Below, piece after piece: positions 1-8,215 of a stretch of 64,000 nucleotides of DNA. This stretch comes from Rhizobium sp. L43 (GTDB taxonomy: Bacteria > Pseudomonadota > Alphaproteobacteria > Rhizobiales > Rhizobiaceae), in assembly GCF_002531725.1 (NCBI RefSeq), contig NZ_NWSQ01000020.1:1-64000 (forward strand). Reading direction: 5' to 3'. Position numbers and translations under genes: made by a program. The notes beneath the pieces are model-generated. The model was given only the letters and a program-made list of their open reading frames with translations. It was not told where the DNA came from and searched no databases. Position 1 is the stretch's first letter. Each line of letters starts with the position of its first letter.

Positions 1-14
1 GTGTGAATCTGATA

Positions 15-181
15 GCCCAGCGGGGAGAAGGTGCCCGTAGGGCGGATGCAAGGGGGCCACACGGCACACCCTTCACTTCGTAATCTATCCTGCCAACCAA
101 AATGGCAAGCGCCGTAAAAGACCGGCTTCGCCGGCCCCCTCATCCGCCCTACGGGCACCTTCTCCCCGCTGGGGAGAAGAC
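15..181. repeat. RIME-like inverted repeat element
   Basis: Two arms of about 40 bases (roughly 17-57 and 134-180) are near-perfect inverted copies of each other around a ~75-base spacer. Each arm contains the gcaccttctccccgctggg core and the catccgccctacggg segment, which recur at 5.5, 19.0 and 32.8 kb in this window. This matches the Rhizobium-specific intergenic mosaic element (RIME) pattern. It has no coding capacity. It lies downstream of the minus-strand DUF2934 gene and could act as an RNA-stabilising or terminating structure there; that role is inferred. Confidence 0.8.
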
Positions 182-228
182 GGAGTCGAAACGTCGCGGC
201 GCAGCTTTATAAGAGCCGTCGCTGCAGC

Positions 229-468
229 TCAGCCGACCTTTGTCGAGGGGTTGATCCAGCCGTCGCGCGGCACTTCGGGCCGTTGCGGCTTCGGGCGAAA
301 CTTCACCAGCACCTCGCGCCCATCGGAAGAGGCCCGCGTTCGCTCCAGGTCATCGCGCTCGGCAACGGCCTGGCGCCAGTGATCATCATCACGGCCGTGC
401 GGGCGGCCCTGTTCTTCCCAGATCGCGTAAGCTCTCTTGCTGATCCATTCGTGACGTCGGCTGCTCAT
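229..468 (-). CDS. DUF2934 domain small protein
   Basis: A 79-residue protein whose N-terminal half (about residues 8-35) has the DUF2934 pattern: a hydrophobic-aromatic helix (RAYAIWEEQGRPHGRDDDHW) followed by a charged stretch. The C-terminal half is basic and Pro-rich. DUF2934 proteins are common, short and uncharacterised in Rhizobiales, often in several copies per genome. It is the second of two small minus-strand genes separated by 25 bases, so the pair may be co-transcribed. No signal peptide or membrane segment is visible. The biochemical role is unknown. Confidence 0.75.
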   Translation of the reverse strand: MSSRRHEWISKRAYAIWEEQGRPHGRDDDHWRQAVAERDDLERTRASSDGREVLVKFRPKPQRPEVPRDGWINPSTKVG

Positions 469-493
469 CTATCTGTTCCATTCGCTAAAGGCG

Positions 494-700
494 TTATTCG
501 GCAATTTTGTCCTGCAAAACCGGCGAACGGCGCTTGGCCGCCATGAGCAGATCGAGCTCGATCGAAGAGGGCCCGAACCGGGTGAAGAGGCTCTCCGCCT
601 GTTCCCCGCCCAGACCATATTTGGAGGCGAATTCATCAAGGCTGTAGGGGCGGCCGCGCAGAATTCTGCTTCGGCGCTCCGGTTCACGGATTTGCGTCAT
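494..700 (-). CDS. small hypothetical protein, DUF3606-like
   Basis: A 68-residue protein starting MTQIREPERR. It contains a short helix-turn-helix-like stretch (SLDEFASKYGLG, about residues 20-31) and an SxxELDxLM helix resembling DUF3606-type small rhizobial proteins. A second open frame overlaps it on the same strand (469-687), but this frame has the more protein-like composition and sits directly upstream of the DUF2934 gene. The upstream region (701-780) is AT-rich, consistent with a promoter. Function unknown; it may be a small DNA-binding or stress protein, but the sequence does not establish that. Confidence 0.5.
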   Translation of the reverse strand: MTQIREPERRSRILRGRPYSLDEFASKYGLGGEQAESLFTRFGPSSIELDLLMAAKRRSPVLQDKIAE

Positions 701-1059
701 TGGTGATTACCCCAGACTGTTTTGCGAAATGTGAGAACAAAACAAATTACAGCGGCAAAAGTTCCGTGAATTTCCAGGGTTTTTTCGCCTGATCGTGCCG
801 TTGCAGGGTATTTGGATCTGGCGGCATAGATTTTCCAGAACGGCGAGCGCTGAGAAAATTTCGACTAAAACATGTAAGAATATCAGGGCGTTATGGAATT
901 GGCTTCCACGATGGCCAATAAATGGGCTTTACCCCGGCGCGTTACTCTATAGAATCAATAGTGTTAATCGGTTCGCAGGGGCAGCAAATCGCTCGTTCCC
1001 CGCGTTGGCGCGACCGATACCGGAGGACTTTGGCTTCAACCCATCAAGAGGAGACAGAC
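701..1059. other. intergenic region, divergent promoters presumed
   Basis: About 360 bases without a convincing gene. It is AT-richer than its surroundings, especially 725-760 and 840-960, as expected for promoters serving the minus-strand small genes and the plus-strand gene at 1060. Open frames crossing it (for example 795-1088) have no protein-like composition and no ribosome binding site. A strong Shine-Dalgarno-like aagaggag lies at about 1046-1053 just before the next gene. No clear hairpin terminator or known RNA motif was seen. Confidence 0.5.
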
Positions 1060-1443
1060 ATGATGAATGCCCTGCCGCCACTTCATGACGGCCACGCGCC
1101 GTTTAACCTCCAGCAGCTGTTTCGCGAAGCGCTCTACGCCTTCGAGGAATGGGACAGCGAATTGACCGAGCCGATCGTCACTCACGAAGGACGGGTCATC
1201 CCCATCAGCTTCGTTTTCGAAGCCATGCGTACGTGCACCGACATCGTGCCGATGAATATCGTCGGCGCCGTCACCGAACGGCTGACCAAGCCGTGGGAGG
1301 GCGAAGGCCCGCTCGACCAGATGACCTTCTCGACGGCGGCGCGCGTCATGCGCGTGCTGGTGCGCAAGCGCCTTCTTGCCAACGGCACCGCCGATCTCGT
1401 CGCTGTTTCGGCCCACGCGGCCGAAGACCAGAGCCGCGACTGA
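1060..1443 (+). CDS. conserved hypothetical protein (127 aa)
   Basis: The start at 1060 (MMNALPPLHD) is chosen because aagaggagacagac lies directly upstream; the open frame extends back to 922, but that part does not look like protein. The product is acidic, with no signal peptide or transmembrane segment, and is predicted cytoplasmic. It has a regular hydrophobic pattern (NLQQLFREALYAFEEW near residues 13-28; TFSTAARVMRVLVRKRLL near 90-107). I do not recognise a named family. It is followed 113 bases later by a DUF4174 gene on the same strand, with no obvious functional link. Confidence 0.65.
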   Translation: MMNALPPLHDGHAPFNLQQLFREALYAFEEWDSELTEPIVTHEGRVIPISFVFEAMRTCTDIVPMNIVGAVTERLTKPWEGEGPLDQMTFSTAARVMRVLVRKRLLANGTADLVAVSAHAAEDQSRD

Positions 1444-1556
1444 CCAGTGAGGATCGCGGCCATGGCTGCGATCCTTTTCCGCTTGCCGGCGGAACCTCGC
1501 TCATTCCCAGCCGTTTAATCCGGCATGCACAGCCCGCCGCCAGAGACGGGCGAGGA

Positions 1557-1979
1557 ATGAATGCCATGCTGAAATCCATCGTTCATGAACTCATCGGCAC
1601 GCCCAGGCGCGAGCCTGAGCTTCCGCAATCGCTCGAGCAGTTCCGCGACAGGAAGCGGGTGCTGATCATCTTCGCCGACGCCCAGGACGACCGCGCCGAC
1701 ATTCAGGACGAATGGCTGCGCAAGGCGCATATGCGCCTGATCGAGGAGGACGTCGAGGTGTTCAGCATCGCCGGCGGCGGCGCGTTTGCGCTGTTCGACG
1801 ACGACTGGGACCTCGATGCCGATGATATCCGGGAGCGGCTGCAAGGGCCGCCGTCCGGCGAGTTCGGGCTGATCCTGGTCGGGCGCGACGGAAGGGTGAA
1901 GCTGCGCTCCAGTGAGCCGATGAGCGCGGAGGAGATCTTCGCAGCCTTCGAGATGCTGCCGAAGAAGACGCCCTGGTAA
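1557..1979 (+). CDS. DUF4174 domain protein
   Basis: A 140-residue protein. Residues about 20-135 carry the DUF4174 pattern: LEQFRDRKRVLIIFADAQDD near the start, a thioredoxin-like beta-alpha layout, a GLILVGRDGRVKLRS strand-turn and a C-terminal SAEEIFAAFEMLP helix. Members are thioredoxin-fold-like but lack a CxxC motif, as here. Two in-frame starts are possible: 1557 (MNAM) and 1566 (MLKS). The gagga at 1552-1556 is better spaced for 1566, which would remove three residues. A hairpin with a T-run follows at 2005-2039. Role unknown; a redox or stress function is only suggested by the fold. Confidence 0.75.
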   Translation: MNAMLKSIVHELIGTPRREPELPQSLEQFRDRKRVLIIFADAQDDRADIQDEWLRKAHMRLIEEDVEVFSIAGGGAFALFDDDWDLDADDIRERLQGPPSGEFGLILVGRDGRVKLRSSEPMSAEEIFAAFEMLPKKTPW

Positions 1980-2004
1980 ATTCGGGATGTCCGTTTGAAT
2001 CGAT

Positions 2005-2039
2005 AGGGCGGGGCAGCGAAAGTGGCACCCGCCCTTTTC
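2005..2039 (+). terminator. rho-independent terminator after DUF4174 gene
   Basis: AGGGCGGG (2005-2012) pairs with CCCGCCCT (2028-2035), followed by a short T-run. It lies between the DUF4174 gene and the convergent GntR regulator, so it probably ends the plus-strand transcript. Confidence 0.6.
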
Positions 2040-2043
2040 AGCT

Positions 2044-2754
2044 TTAAAGTTCGAAGGCTTCCTTGAGGCCGAGGCTCTTGCGTTCGCGCAGGTCGAGATC
2101 GGCCTCGATATGGGCGATGTGATGCAGCATCAGCCGGCAGGCGCGGTCGAGTTCGTCGTTTTCGATCGCCGCAATGATGTCGCCGTGTTCGGAATGGCCG
2201 CAGCTCGATACTGTGGACTGGCCGTAGAGCGCGATCACGAGCGACGAGCGGGCGACGAGTTCTTCCATGAAGCGCTGCATGATCGCATTGCCGGAGATTT
2301 CCGCCAGCCGCAGATGGAAATCGCCTGATGCCTTGATCTCGGCGCGGCGTGCCGTCTGGCCGCGCTCGCTCATCAGGCGGCCTTCCTCCAGCAGAAGCTG
2401 TTTCAGCTGGCTGATGTCACCGGGTGTCATTCGTGCCGCCGCCTCGCGCAATATGCCGGGTTCGACCAGGCGGCGGGCGGCAAAGATCTGGCGGGCCTCA
2501 TCCGGCGATGGATAGGCGACGAAAGCGCCGCGGTTCTTCTCGACGCTGACGAGGCCTTCATAGGAGAGCGCCTGCAGTGCGGCGCGGGCTAGCGTGCGGC
2601 TGACGTTGAAGAGATTGCCGACATCGTTTTCCGAAAGTTTGGTGCCCGGCGAAAGCCTGCGCTCGACGATTGCCTCGCGAATGGAATCACGGATCAGTTG
2701 TGCGCTGGTGTCAGTGGAGTCTTCGGCCTGCGTGGCCTTGGCAGCGGATTTCAT
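2044..2754 (-). CDS. GntR family regulator, FadR/FCD subfamily
   Basis: A 236-residue transcription factor. Residues ~15-85 form a GntR winged helix (LIRDSIREAIVERRLSPGTK, then SENDVGNLFNVSRTLARAAL). Residues ~95-225 form an all-helical FCD ligand domain with the usual HSEHGDIIAAIENDE and MLHHI metal/ligand histidines. The ATG at 2754 is chosen over a TTG nine codons upstream because aggaaa lies before it. The gene is divergent from the ABC-importer operon beginning at 3020, so it most likely controls that operon and itself through the ~265-base shared region. The FCD family senses small carboxylates or similar metabolites; the effector here is unknown. Confidence 0.9.
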   Translation of the reverse strand: MKSAAKATQAEDSTDTSAQLIRDSIREAIVERRLSPGTKLSENDVGNLFNVSRTLARAALQALSYEGLVSVEKNRGAFVAYPSPDEARQIFAARRLVEPGILREAAARMTPGDISQLKQLLLEEGRLMSERGQTARRAEIKASGDFHLRLAEISGNAIMQRFMEELVARSSLVIALYGQSTVSSCGHSEHGDIIAAIENDELDRACRLMLHHIAHIEADLDLRERKSLGLKEAFEL

Positions 2755-2833
2755 GAAAATCGATTTCCTGGTGATCGTCAAACCATATCCGGCTTCCCCG
2801 TAAAAGTTAAACAGAATTTGTGCTCGAAGCGCC

Positions 2834-2852
2834 GATCGAATTGTATACGATC
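2834..2852. promoter_or_regulatory. candidate GntR operator
   Basis: GATCG at 2834-2838 and CGATC at 2848-2852 form an inverted repeat around TTGTATAC. The core resembles the ATnGTATACnAT-type symmetric sites of FadR/FCD regulators. It lies in the divergent region between the regulator and the ABC operon. A candidate only; no comparative footprint was possible. Confidence 0.4.
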
Positions 2853-3019
2853 ATTTGCACTAATTGCAGACAATAGCCTAAATCATGTGCAGACATCGTT
2901 GCGCCTATAATTTGCCCGCTCGCATCTCGCGTCGTGGAAATCCTTGATTCATAGGGGATTGTGGCTCTGCCACGGAGTTGGCACGGCAGATGCATCGTCT
3001 TGCCCGAACAGGGGAAGGC

Positions 3020-4111
3020 ATGATGTCGAAAGCGGCAGAGATCGATATAGTATCCGTTTCGAAGGTCTATGGGGCGACGACCGCGGTCCAGGCGATCAGC
3101 CTGAAGATTCCGGCGGGCTCCTATTGCTGCTTCCTCGGCCCGTCGGGCTGCGGCAAGACCTCGACGCTGCGCATGATCGCCGGCCATGAGAGCATTTCCT
3201 CGGGCGATATCCGGCTCGGCAATGTTGTCGTCACCGATTTTCCGCCGGCCAGGCGCGGCACGGCGATGATGTTCCAGTCCTATGCGCTGTTCCCCCATCT
3301 CGACCTGATCGACAACGTCGCCTTCAGCCTGAAGATGAAGGGCGTCGACAAGGCGGAGCGGCGGACCAAGGCGCTCGAAATGCTGAGGCTGATGCAGATG
3401 GAGGCCTATGCCAACAGGCGTCCGGCCCAGCTTTCCGGCGGCCAGCAGCAGCGCGTGGCGCTGGCGCGCGCTTTGATTACCGATCCGGAGGCGCTGCTGC
3501 TCGACGAGCCGCTGTCGGCGCTCGATCCGTTCCTGAAGATCCGCATGCGCGCCGAACTCAAGAAACTGCAGAAGACGCTCGGCATCACCTTCGTGCATGT
3601 CACCCACAGCCAGGAAGAGGCGATGGCGCTCGCCGATATCATCGTCATCATGAATGATGGCCGGATCGAGCAGGCGGCAGCCCCGCGCGAGGTTTTCGAG
3701 AAGCCGGCAACCGCTTTCGTCGCGCGCTTCATGGGCGATCACAACGTGCTGTCCGGCCGGGTGACCTCGAGCGAGAACGGCGTGCTCGTCATGACCGTGC
3801 CGGAGGGGCAGAGCTTTTCCGTCCGCGGGACGGGCAGGGAGGTCGGCGAGCCCGTCGATATCGGCATCCGCACCGACCGGGTGCGGCTGCAGGTGGCGAC
3901 CGAATGGACGCTCGGCTTCGATGGCATCGTTTCCAACATCGAATATCGCGGCTCTTCGGTGAAGATCACCGTTCTCGGCGCCGGCAGCGACGACTTCACC
4001 GTCATATCAGACGACGGCGACTATTTCGCCCGGCCGGTTGCCGTCGGCGACACGGTTTCGCTCAGCTGGGCGCCCGAGGATGCCGTGCTCCTCGGCCGAC
4101 CTTCCGCATAG
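3020..4111 (+). CDS. ABC transporter ATP-binding protein (PotA-like)
   Basis: The ATPase of a spermidine/putrescine-type importer, 363 residues from 3020 (MMSKAAEID), chosen for the aggggaagg upstream. It has a Walker A GPSGCGKTS near residue 40, the LSGGQQQRVALARAL signature, Walker B ALLLDEPLSALD and a switch His in VTHSQEEAM. A C-terminal TOBE domain (~residues 250-360) is typical of the PotA/UgpC/CysA branch. It is the first gene of an operon with a Tat-exported binding protein, two permeases and two enzymes. Import of an organic cation, a small acid or a related compound is expected. The GntR neighbour suggests substrate-inducible expression. Confidence 0.9.
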   Translation: MMSKAAEIDIVSVSKVYGATTAVQAISLKIPAGSYCCFLGPSGCGKTSTLRMIAGHESISSGDIRLGNVVVTDFPPARRGTAMMFQSYALFPHLDLIDNVAFSLKMKGVDKAERRTKALEMLRLMQMEAYANRRPAQLSGGQQQRVALARALITDPEALLLDEPLSALDPFLKIRMRAELKKLQKTLGITFVHVTHSQEEAMALADIIVIMNDGRIEQAAAPREVFEKPATAFVARFMGDHNVLSGRVTSSENGVLVMTVPEGQSFSVRGTGREVGEPVDIGIRTDRVRLQVATEWTLGFDGIVSNIEYRGSSVKITVLGAGSDDFTVISDDGDYFARPVAVGDTVSLSWAPEDAVLLGRPSA

Positions 4112-4164
4112 ACCATCACCATCAAGAACCATGAGCCTTCCATACCAAGAAAAGGGGAACTGAC

Positions 4165-5463
4165 ATGACGACTGAGACAACATCGACCAAGGCGGAGAAG
4201 GGTCTTTCCCGCCGCACGCTGCTGAAGACGGGTGCCGCCGCCGTCGGCGCCATCGCCGGCTCCGGCGCGATCACCGGCTTTCCCACCATCTGGGCGAAGA
4301 CCAACATCACGCTTCGCCAGTTCGGCACCGGTGTTTCCAACATCAATGCCATCGCCGAGAAGTGCAAAGCCGATCTCGGCATCACGCTGGAGATGACGGC
4401 GACCGATTCCGACGCCGCCGCCCAGCGCGCCGTCACCCAGCCCGACAGCTACGATATTGCCGATATCGAATACTGGATCGCCAAGAAGGTGTTTCCAACA
4501 GGCGCGCTGCAGCCGATGGACGTCAAGAAGCTGAAATATTACGACAAGATCGTGCCGCTGTTCATCAACGGCAAGCTGAAGGCAGACAGCGTCATTGCCC
4601 AGGGCACGGCGCCGCACACGGTCGGCTTCGTCGAAGCGCAGGGCTCCAAGAAGTTCGCCAAGGAGCCGACGCAGTGGATGACGATGGTTCCCACCATCTA
4701 CAATGCCGACACGCTCGGCATCCGTCCTGATCTCACCGGCCGTCCGATCACCAGCTGGGCCGATATTCTCGATCCGGCCTTCAAGGGCAAGACCGCCATC
4801 CTCAACATCCCGTCGATCGGCATCATGGATGCGGCGATGATCATGGAAGCCGCCGGCAAGATCAAATATGCCGACAAGGGCAACATGACGAAGGAAGAGA
4901 TCGACAAGACGATCGAGTTCCTGATCAAGACCAAGGGCGACGGCCAGTTCCGCGCCTTCTGGAAGTCCTTCGACGAAAGCGTCAACCTGATGGCGTCGGG
5001 CGAAGTCGTCATCCAATCGATGTGGTCGCCGGCCGTCGCCGCCGTTCGCTCCAAGGGCATCGCCTGCACCTTCCAGCCGCTCAAGGAAGGCTACCGCGCC
5101 TGGGGCGGCGGTCTCGGCCTTGCCTCGCATCTCAAGGGCGCCGAGCTCGATGCGGCTTATGAATATATCAACTGGTACACGTCGGGCTGGGTCGGCGGCT
5201 ACCTCAACCGCCAAGGCTATTATTCCGCCTGCATGGACACGGCCAAGAACTTCATGACGGCAGACGAATGGGGCTACTGGATCGAAGGCAAGGCTGCGAC
5301 CGGCGACATCCTGTCTCCTGAAGGCAAGGTCATGGAAAAGGCCGGTGCGGTGCGCGACGGCGGTTCTTTCGAAGCCCGCATGGGCGCGGTCGCCTGCTGG
5401 AACTCCGTCATGGACGAAGACCGCTACATGGTCCGCCGCTGGAACGAGTTCATCGCGGCCTGA
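4165..5463 (+). CDS. ABC transporter substrate-binding protein, Tat-exported
   Basis: A 432-residue periplasmic binding protein of the spermidine/putrescine (PotD-like, SBP_bac family 1/8) type. The N-terminus carries a twin-arginine signal, SRRTLLKTGAAAVGAIAGSG at about residues 14-33, so it is probably exported folded. The body has the usual two-lobe pattern, for example YDIADIEYWIAKK, PITSWADILDPAFKGKTAIL and GEVVIQSMWSPAVAAV. It follows the ATPase gene by 53 bases and is separated from the first permease by a RIME element. Substrate unknown; polyamine-like specificity is only family-level inference. Confidence 0.88.
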   Translation: MTTETTSTKAEKGLSRRTLLKTGAAAVGAIAGSGAITGFPTIWAKTNITLRQFGTGVSNINAIAEKCKADLGITLEMTATDSDAAAQRAVTQPDSYDIADIEYWIAKKVFPTGALQPMDVKKLKYYDKIVPLFINGKLKADSVIAQGTAPHTVGFVEAQGSKKFAKEPTQWMTMVPTIYNADTLGIRPDLTGRPITSWADILDPAFKGKTAILNIPSIGIMDAAMIMEAAGKIKYADKGNMTKEEIDKTIEFLIKTKGDGQFRAFWKSFDESVNLMASGEVVIQSMWSPAVAAVRSKGIACTFQPLKEGYRAWGGGLGLASHLKGAELDAAYEYINWYTSGWVGGYLNRQGYYSACMDTAKNFMTADEWGYWIEGKAATGDILSPEGKVMEKAGAVRDGGSFEARMGAVACWNSVMDEDRYMVRRWNEFIAA

Positions 5464-5522
5464 TCTCCGCTGAGAGGGCGGCAGCCACTGTCTTTCGCTA
5501 ACGCTTAAGACGTCGCTTCGCT

Positions 5523-5690
5523 CCGCCCCCTCATCTGCCCTTCGGGCATCTTCTCCCCGCTGGGGAGAAGGGGGAGCTTGCCGCTCGGCAGGTAACAAAA
5601 GGGCAAGGTTTGCGGCGGCCGAGACGTTGCCGCGAATCTCTTCTCCCCAGCGGGGAGAAGGTGCCGGCAGGCGGATGAGGGGGCGGCACG
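5523..5690. repeat. RIME-like element between binding protein and permease genes
   Basis: Inverted arms at about 5523-5569 and 5639-5690 share the cttctccccgctggggagaag core and the catctgcccttcggg / ggcaggcggatgagg segments with the other copies in this window. The element sits inside an operon, right after the binding-protein stop codon. That is a position where RNA hairpins commonly protect the upstream message from 3' decay. The repeat identity is directly visible; the regulatory effect is inferred. Confidence 0.8.
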
Positions 5691-5732
5691 CGCCTTCCTT
5701 CCACTTGAAGTAATCAGAACGGAGAAGCGGAT

Positions 5733-6647
5733 ATGGCGACCATCGCAGCGGAAACGGAGGAGCACGGCCAGGGCGCGCGCGGCGGGCGTGGGCTGAGGCT
5801 CTCCCCCTCGGCCATCTCCTATCTCCAGGCAACCCCGCTGCTCGTCATCCTCGGCTTCTTCTTCCTGCTGCCGATCGCCATGATCGGTATCGTCAGCTTC
5901 TGGGATTACGATTTCGCCGGCCTCTATCCCGATTTCCTCACCATGAACTATACCGACACGCTCGGTTCATGGGTGACGTGGAAGACCTATCTCAACACGC
6001 TGAAATTCACCGCCATCGTCTGGTCGCTGACGCTCGTCATCGGTTTCTGGGTCGCCTATTTCCTGGCCTTCCATATTCGCAAGACCTCGGCGCAGATGAT
6101 CCTCTTCCTCGTCTGCACCGTGCCGTTCATGACCTCGAACATCATCCGGATGATCTCGTGGATCCCGGTGCTCGGGCGCAACGGTCTCGTCAACTCGACG
6201 CTGATCAAGATGGGCGTGATCCCGCAGCCGATCGAATGGCTGCTCTATTCCGATTTCGCCGTCGTGCTTGCCATGGTGCATCTCTACACGCTGTTCATGG
6301 TGACGCCGATCTTCAATACGCTGATGCGCATCGACCGGTCGCTGTTCGAGGCGGCGCGCGATGCCGGCGCGTCGGGCTGGCAGGTGCTGTGGAACGTCGT
6401 TATTCCGCTCGCCAAACCCGGCATGGCGATCGGCACGATCTTCGTGGTGACGCTTGTCATGGCCGACTTTTCGACGGTGCAGGTGATGTCCGGCGGCCAG
6501 AGCGCCTCGGTGGCGCTGATGATGAAGAACCAGATGTCGCTGCTGCAATATCCGGCGGCGGCCGCAAACGCCGTGGTGCTGCTCGCCGTCGTGCTGCTGA
6601 TGGTCGCCGCCATTCTGCGTGTCGTCGATATCCGCAAGGAGCTTTGA
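5733..6647 (+). CDS. ABC transporter permease (PotB-like)
   Basis: A 304-residue inner-membrane permease. An N-terminal cytoplasmic segment of ~25 residues is followed by about six hydrophobic helices (starting LLVILGFFFLLPIAMIGIVS). The EAA loop reads EAARDAGASGWQVLWNVVIPLAKPG at about residues 205-229, the contact site for the ATPase. It is the PotB/PotH-like half of the permease pair, with the PotC-like partner starting one base after its stop codon. It would take substrate from the Tat-exported binding protein encoded upstream. Confidence 0.9.
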   Translation: MATIAAETEEHGQGARGGRGLRLSPSAISYLQATPLLVILGFFFLLPIAMIGIVSFWDYDFAGLYPDFLTMNYTDTLGSWVTWKTYLNTLKFTAIVWSLTLVIGFWVAYFLAFHIRKTSAQMILFLVCTVPFMTSNIIRMISWIPVLGRNGLVNSTLIKMGVIPQPIEWLLYSDFAVVLAMVHLYTLFMVTPIFNTLMRIDRSLFEAARDAGASGWQVLWNVVIPLAKPGMAIGTIFVVTLVMADFSTVQVMSGGQSASVALMMKNQMSLLQYPAAAANAVVLLAVVLLMVAAILRVVDIRKEL

Positions 6648-6648
6648 G

Positions 6649-7470
6649 ATGAACCACGAAAAACGCGGCCTCGAATTCTATCTGCTGGCGATCTTCTTCA
6701 TCCTCTTCGTGCTGTTCCTCTACGGCCCGCTCTCGGCGATCCTGATCCTCTCCTTCCAGGGGCCGGACGGCGGCCTGACTTTTCCGATGAACGGGGTTTC
6801 CACCCATTGGTTCTTCAACCTGTTCGAGAAGCAGGCGGTCGGCGATTTCGGCGCCTCCTTCCGGCGCTCCTTCACCCTCGGGCTAATGGTGATGGTGGTG
6901 ACGGTCGTCGTCTCGCTGCTCGCCGGCCTTGCTTTCCGCCGCCGCTTCCGCGGTTCGACGGCGCTGTTCTACGCCACGGTCGCAAGCCTCGTCGTGCCGT
7001 CGATCATCATCTCGCTCGGCATCGGCGTCGTCTTCCAGGAGGGAGGGCTGAAGCCCGCATGGTATTCCTCGGCTTTCGGCGCGCATCTCACCTGGACGCT
7101 GCCCTTCGGCGTGCTGATCATGTTTGCCGTCTTCAACCGTTTTTCGCCGGCCTATGAAGAGGCAGCACGCGACCTCGGCGCCAGTTCCTGGCAGACATTC
7201 CGCCATGTCGTGCTGCCAATGATCGCGCCGAGCCTGATCGGCGTCGGCCTGTTCGGTTTCACGCTTTCCTATGATGAATTCGCCCGCACGCTAATGACAT
7301 CGGGCAGCTACAACACGCTGCCGCTCGAAATATACGGCATGACGACCAATGTCACGACGCCGGTGCTCTATGCGCTCGGCACGGTGACGACGCTGTTTTC
7401 CTTCACCATTATTCTCATCGCCCTCGGCATCATGACGATGCTCAGCCGGCGGCAGGCAAAGATCAACTGA
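6649..7470 (+). CDS. ABC transporter permease (PotC-like)
   Basis: A 273-residue inner-membrane permease with about six hydrophobic segments. The EAA loop EEAARDLGASSWQTFRHVVLPMIAPS lies near residues 170-195. The start at 6649 (MNHEKRG) is chosen because aaggagctttgag lies directly upstream; a longer frame starts 30 bases earlier inside the previous gene. It is one base after the PotB-like gene and one base before the racemase-family gene, so the operon is tightly packed and probably translationally coupled. Confidence 0.9.
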   Translation: MNHEKRGLEFYLLAIFFILFVLFLYGPLSAILILSFQGPDGGLTFPMNGVSTHWFFNLFEKQAVGDFGASFRRSFTLGLMVMVVTVVVSLLAGLAFRRRFRGSTALFYATVASLVVPSIIISLGIGVVFQEGGLKPAWYSSAFGAHLTWTLPFGVLIMFAVFNRFSPAYEEAARDLGASSWQTFRHVVLPMIAPSLIGVGLFGFTLSYDEFARTLMTSGSYNTLPLEIYGMTTNVTTPVLYALGTVTTLFSFTIILIALGIMTMLSRRQAKIN

Positions 7471-7471
7471 T

Positions 7472-8212
7472 ATGCGCATTCTCATCGTCAATCCGAACAC
7501 AACGGCCTCCATGACCGAGAAGGCCGCGACTGCGGCGCGTGCGGTGGCAGCCTCCGGCACTAACATCATCGCCGCCACCTCGCGCATGGGGCCGGTCTCC
7601 ATCGAGGGCCATTACGACGGCGCGCTGGCGATCCCCGGTCTGCTCGCCGAACTCAAAGAGCGGCAAGCGGATTACGACGCGGCTGTCATCGCCTGTTTCG
7701 ACGATACCGGGCTCGAAGCGGCACGGAGCTTTGCCGATGTGCCGATCCTCGGGCTTTGCGAATCCGCCGTGGTCACGGCGGGCTTCCTGGCGCAGCGCTT
7801 CACCGTGGTGACGACGCTCGAGCGGTCGCGGGTGCTGATCGACAATCTGGTGCGTCACTATGGCATGGGCGAGCGCGCCAAGGTGCGCGCTTCCGATATC
7901 CCGGTGCTGGAGCTGGAAGATGCGGCCTCGGGCGCAATCGGCAAGCTCCGGGCCGAGATCGAACGGGCGCTTTCGGAAGACGGCGCCGAGGCGATCGTGC
8001 TCGGCTGCGCCGGCATGACCGATCTCGCCAGGGAATTGCAGGATATCTACGGTGTGCCTGTTGTCGACGGCGTTGCGGCCGCCGTCAAACAGGCCGAGGC
8101 GCTGGTGTCGCTCGGACTTTCCACTAGCAAGCGCGGCTCCTATGCCTCGCCGCTGCCGAAACCTTTTACCGGAGCGATGAGCGCCTTCTCGCCGGCTGGG
8201 AAGCTCGGCTGA
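7472..8212 (+). CDS. Asp/Glu/hydantoin racemase family protein
   Basis: A 246-residue cofactor-independent racemase-fold enzyme. It has the N-terminal MRILIVNPNTT signature. The two catalytic cysteines of the family are present at C75 (VIACFDDTG) and C179 (IVLGCAGMTD). The family includes hydantoin racemase, allantoin racemase, aspartate/glutamate racemases and maleate isomerase. The NPNT motif and lengths here are closest to the hydantoin/allantoin branch. Its gene starts one base after the permease stop, so it probably acts on the imported compound or its first product in the cytoplasm. The exact substrate cannot be read from sequence. Confidence 0.85.
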   Translation: MRILIVNPNTTASMTEKAATAARAVAASGTNIIAATSRMGPVSIEGHYDGALAIPGLLAELKERQADYDAAVIACFDDTGLEAARSFADVPILGLCESAVVTAGFLAQRFTVVTTLERSRVLIDNLVRHYGMGERAKVRASDIPVLELEDAASGAIGKLRAEIERALSEDGAEAIVLGCAGMTDLARELQDIYGVPVVDGVAAAVKQAEALVSLGLSTSKRGSYASPLPKPFTGAMSAFSPAGKLG

Positions 8213-8215
8213 CCC

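Noticed and set aside
795..1088. A 97-residue open frame ahead of the small gene at 1060
   Set aside because: No ribosome binding site, no family pattern, and it overlaps the better supported start of the downstream gene.
4021..5832. A 603-residue minus-strand open frame opposite the Tat-exported binding protein
   Set aside because: It crosses the RIME and a proven plus-strand gene, has non-protein composition and no plausible start signal.
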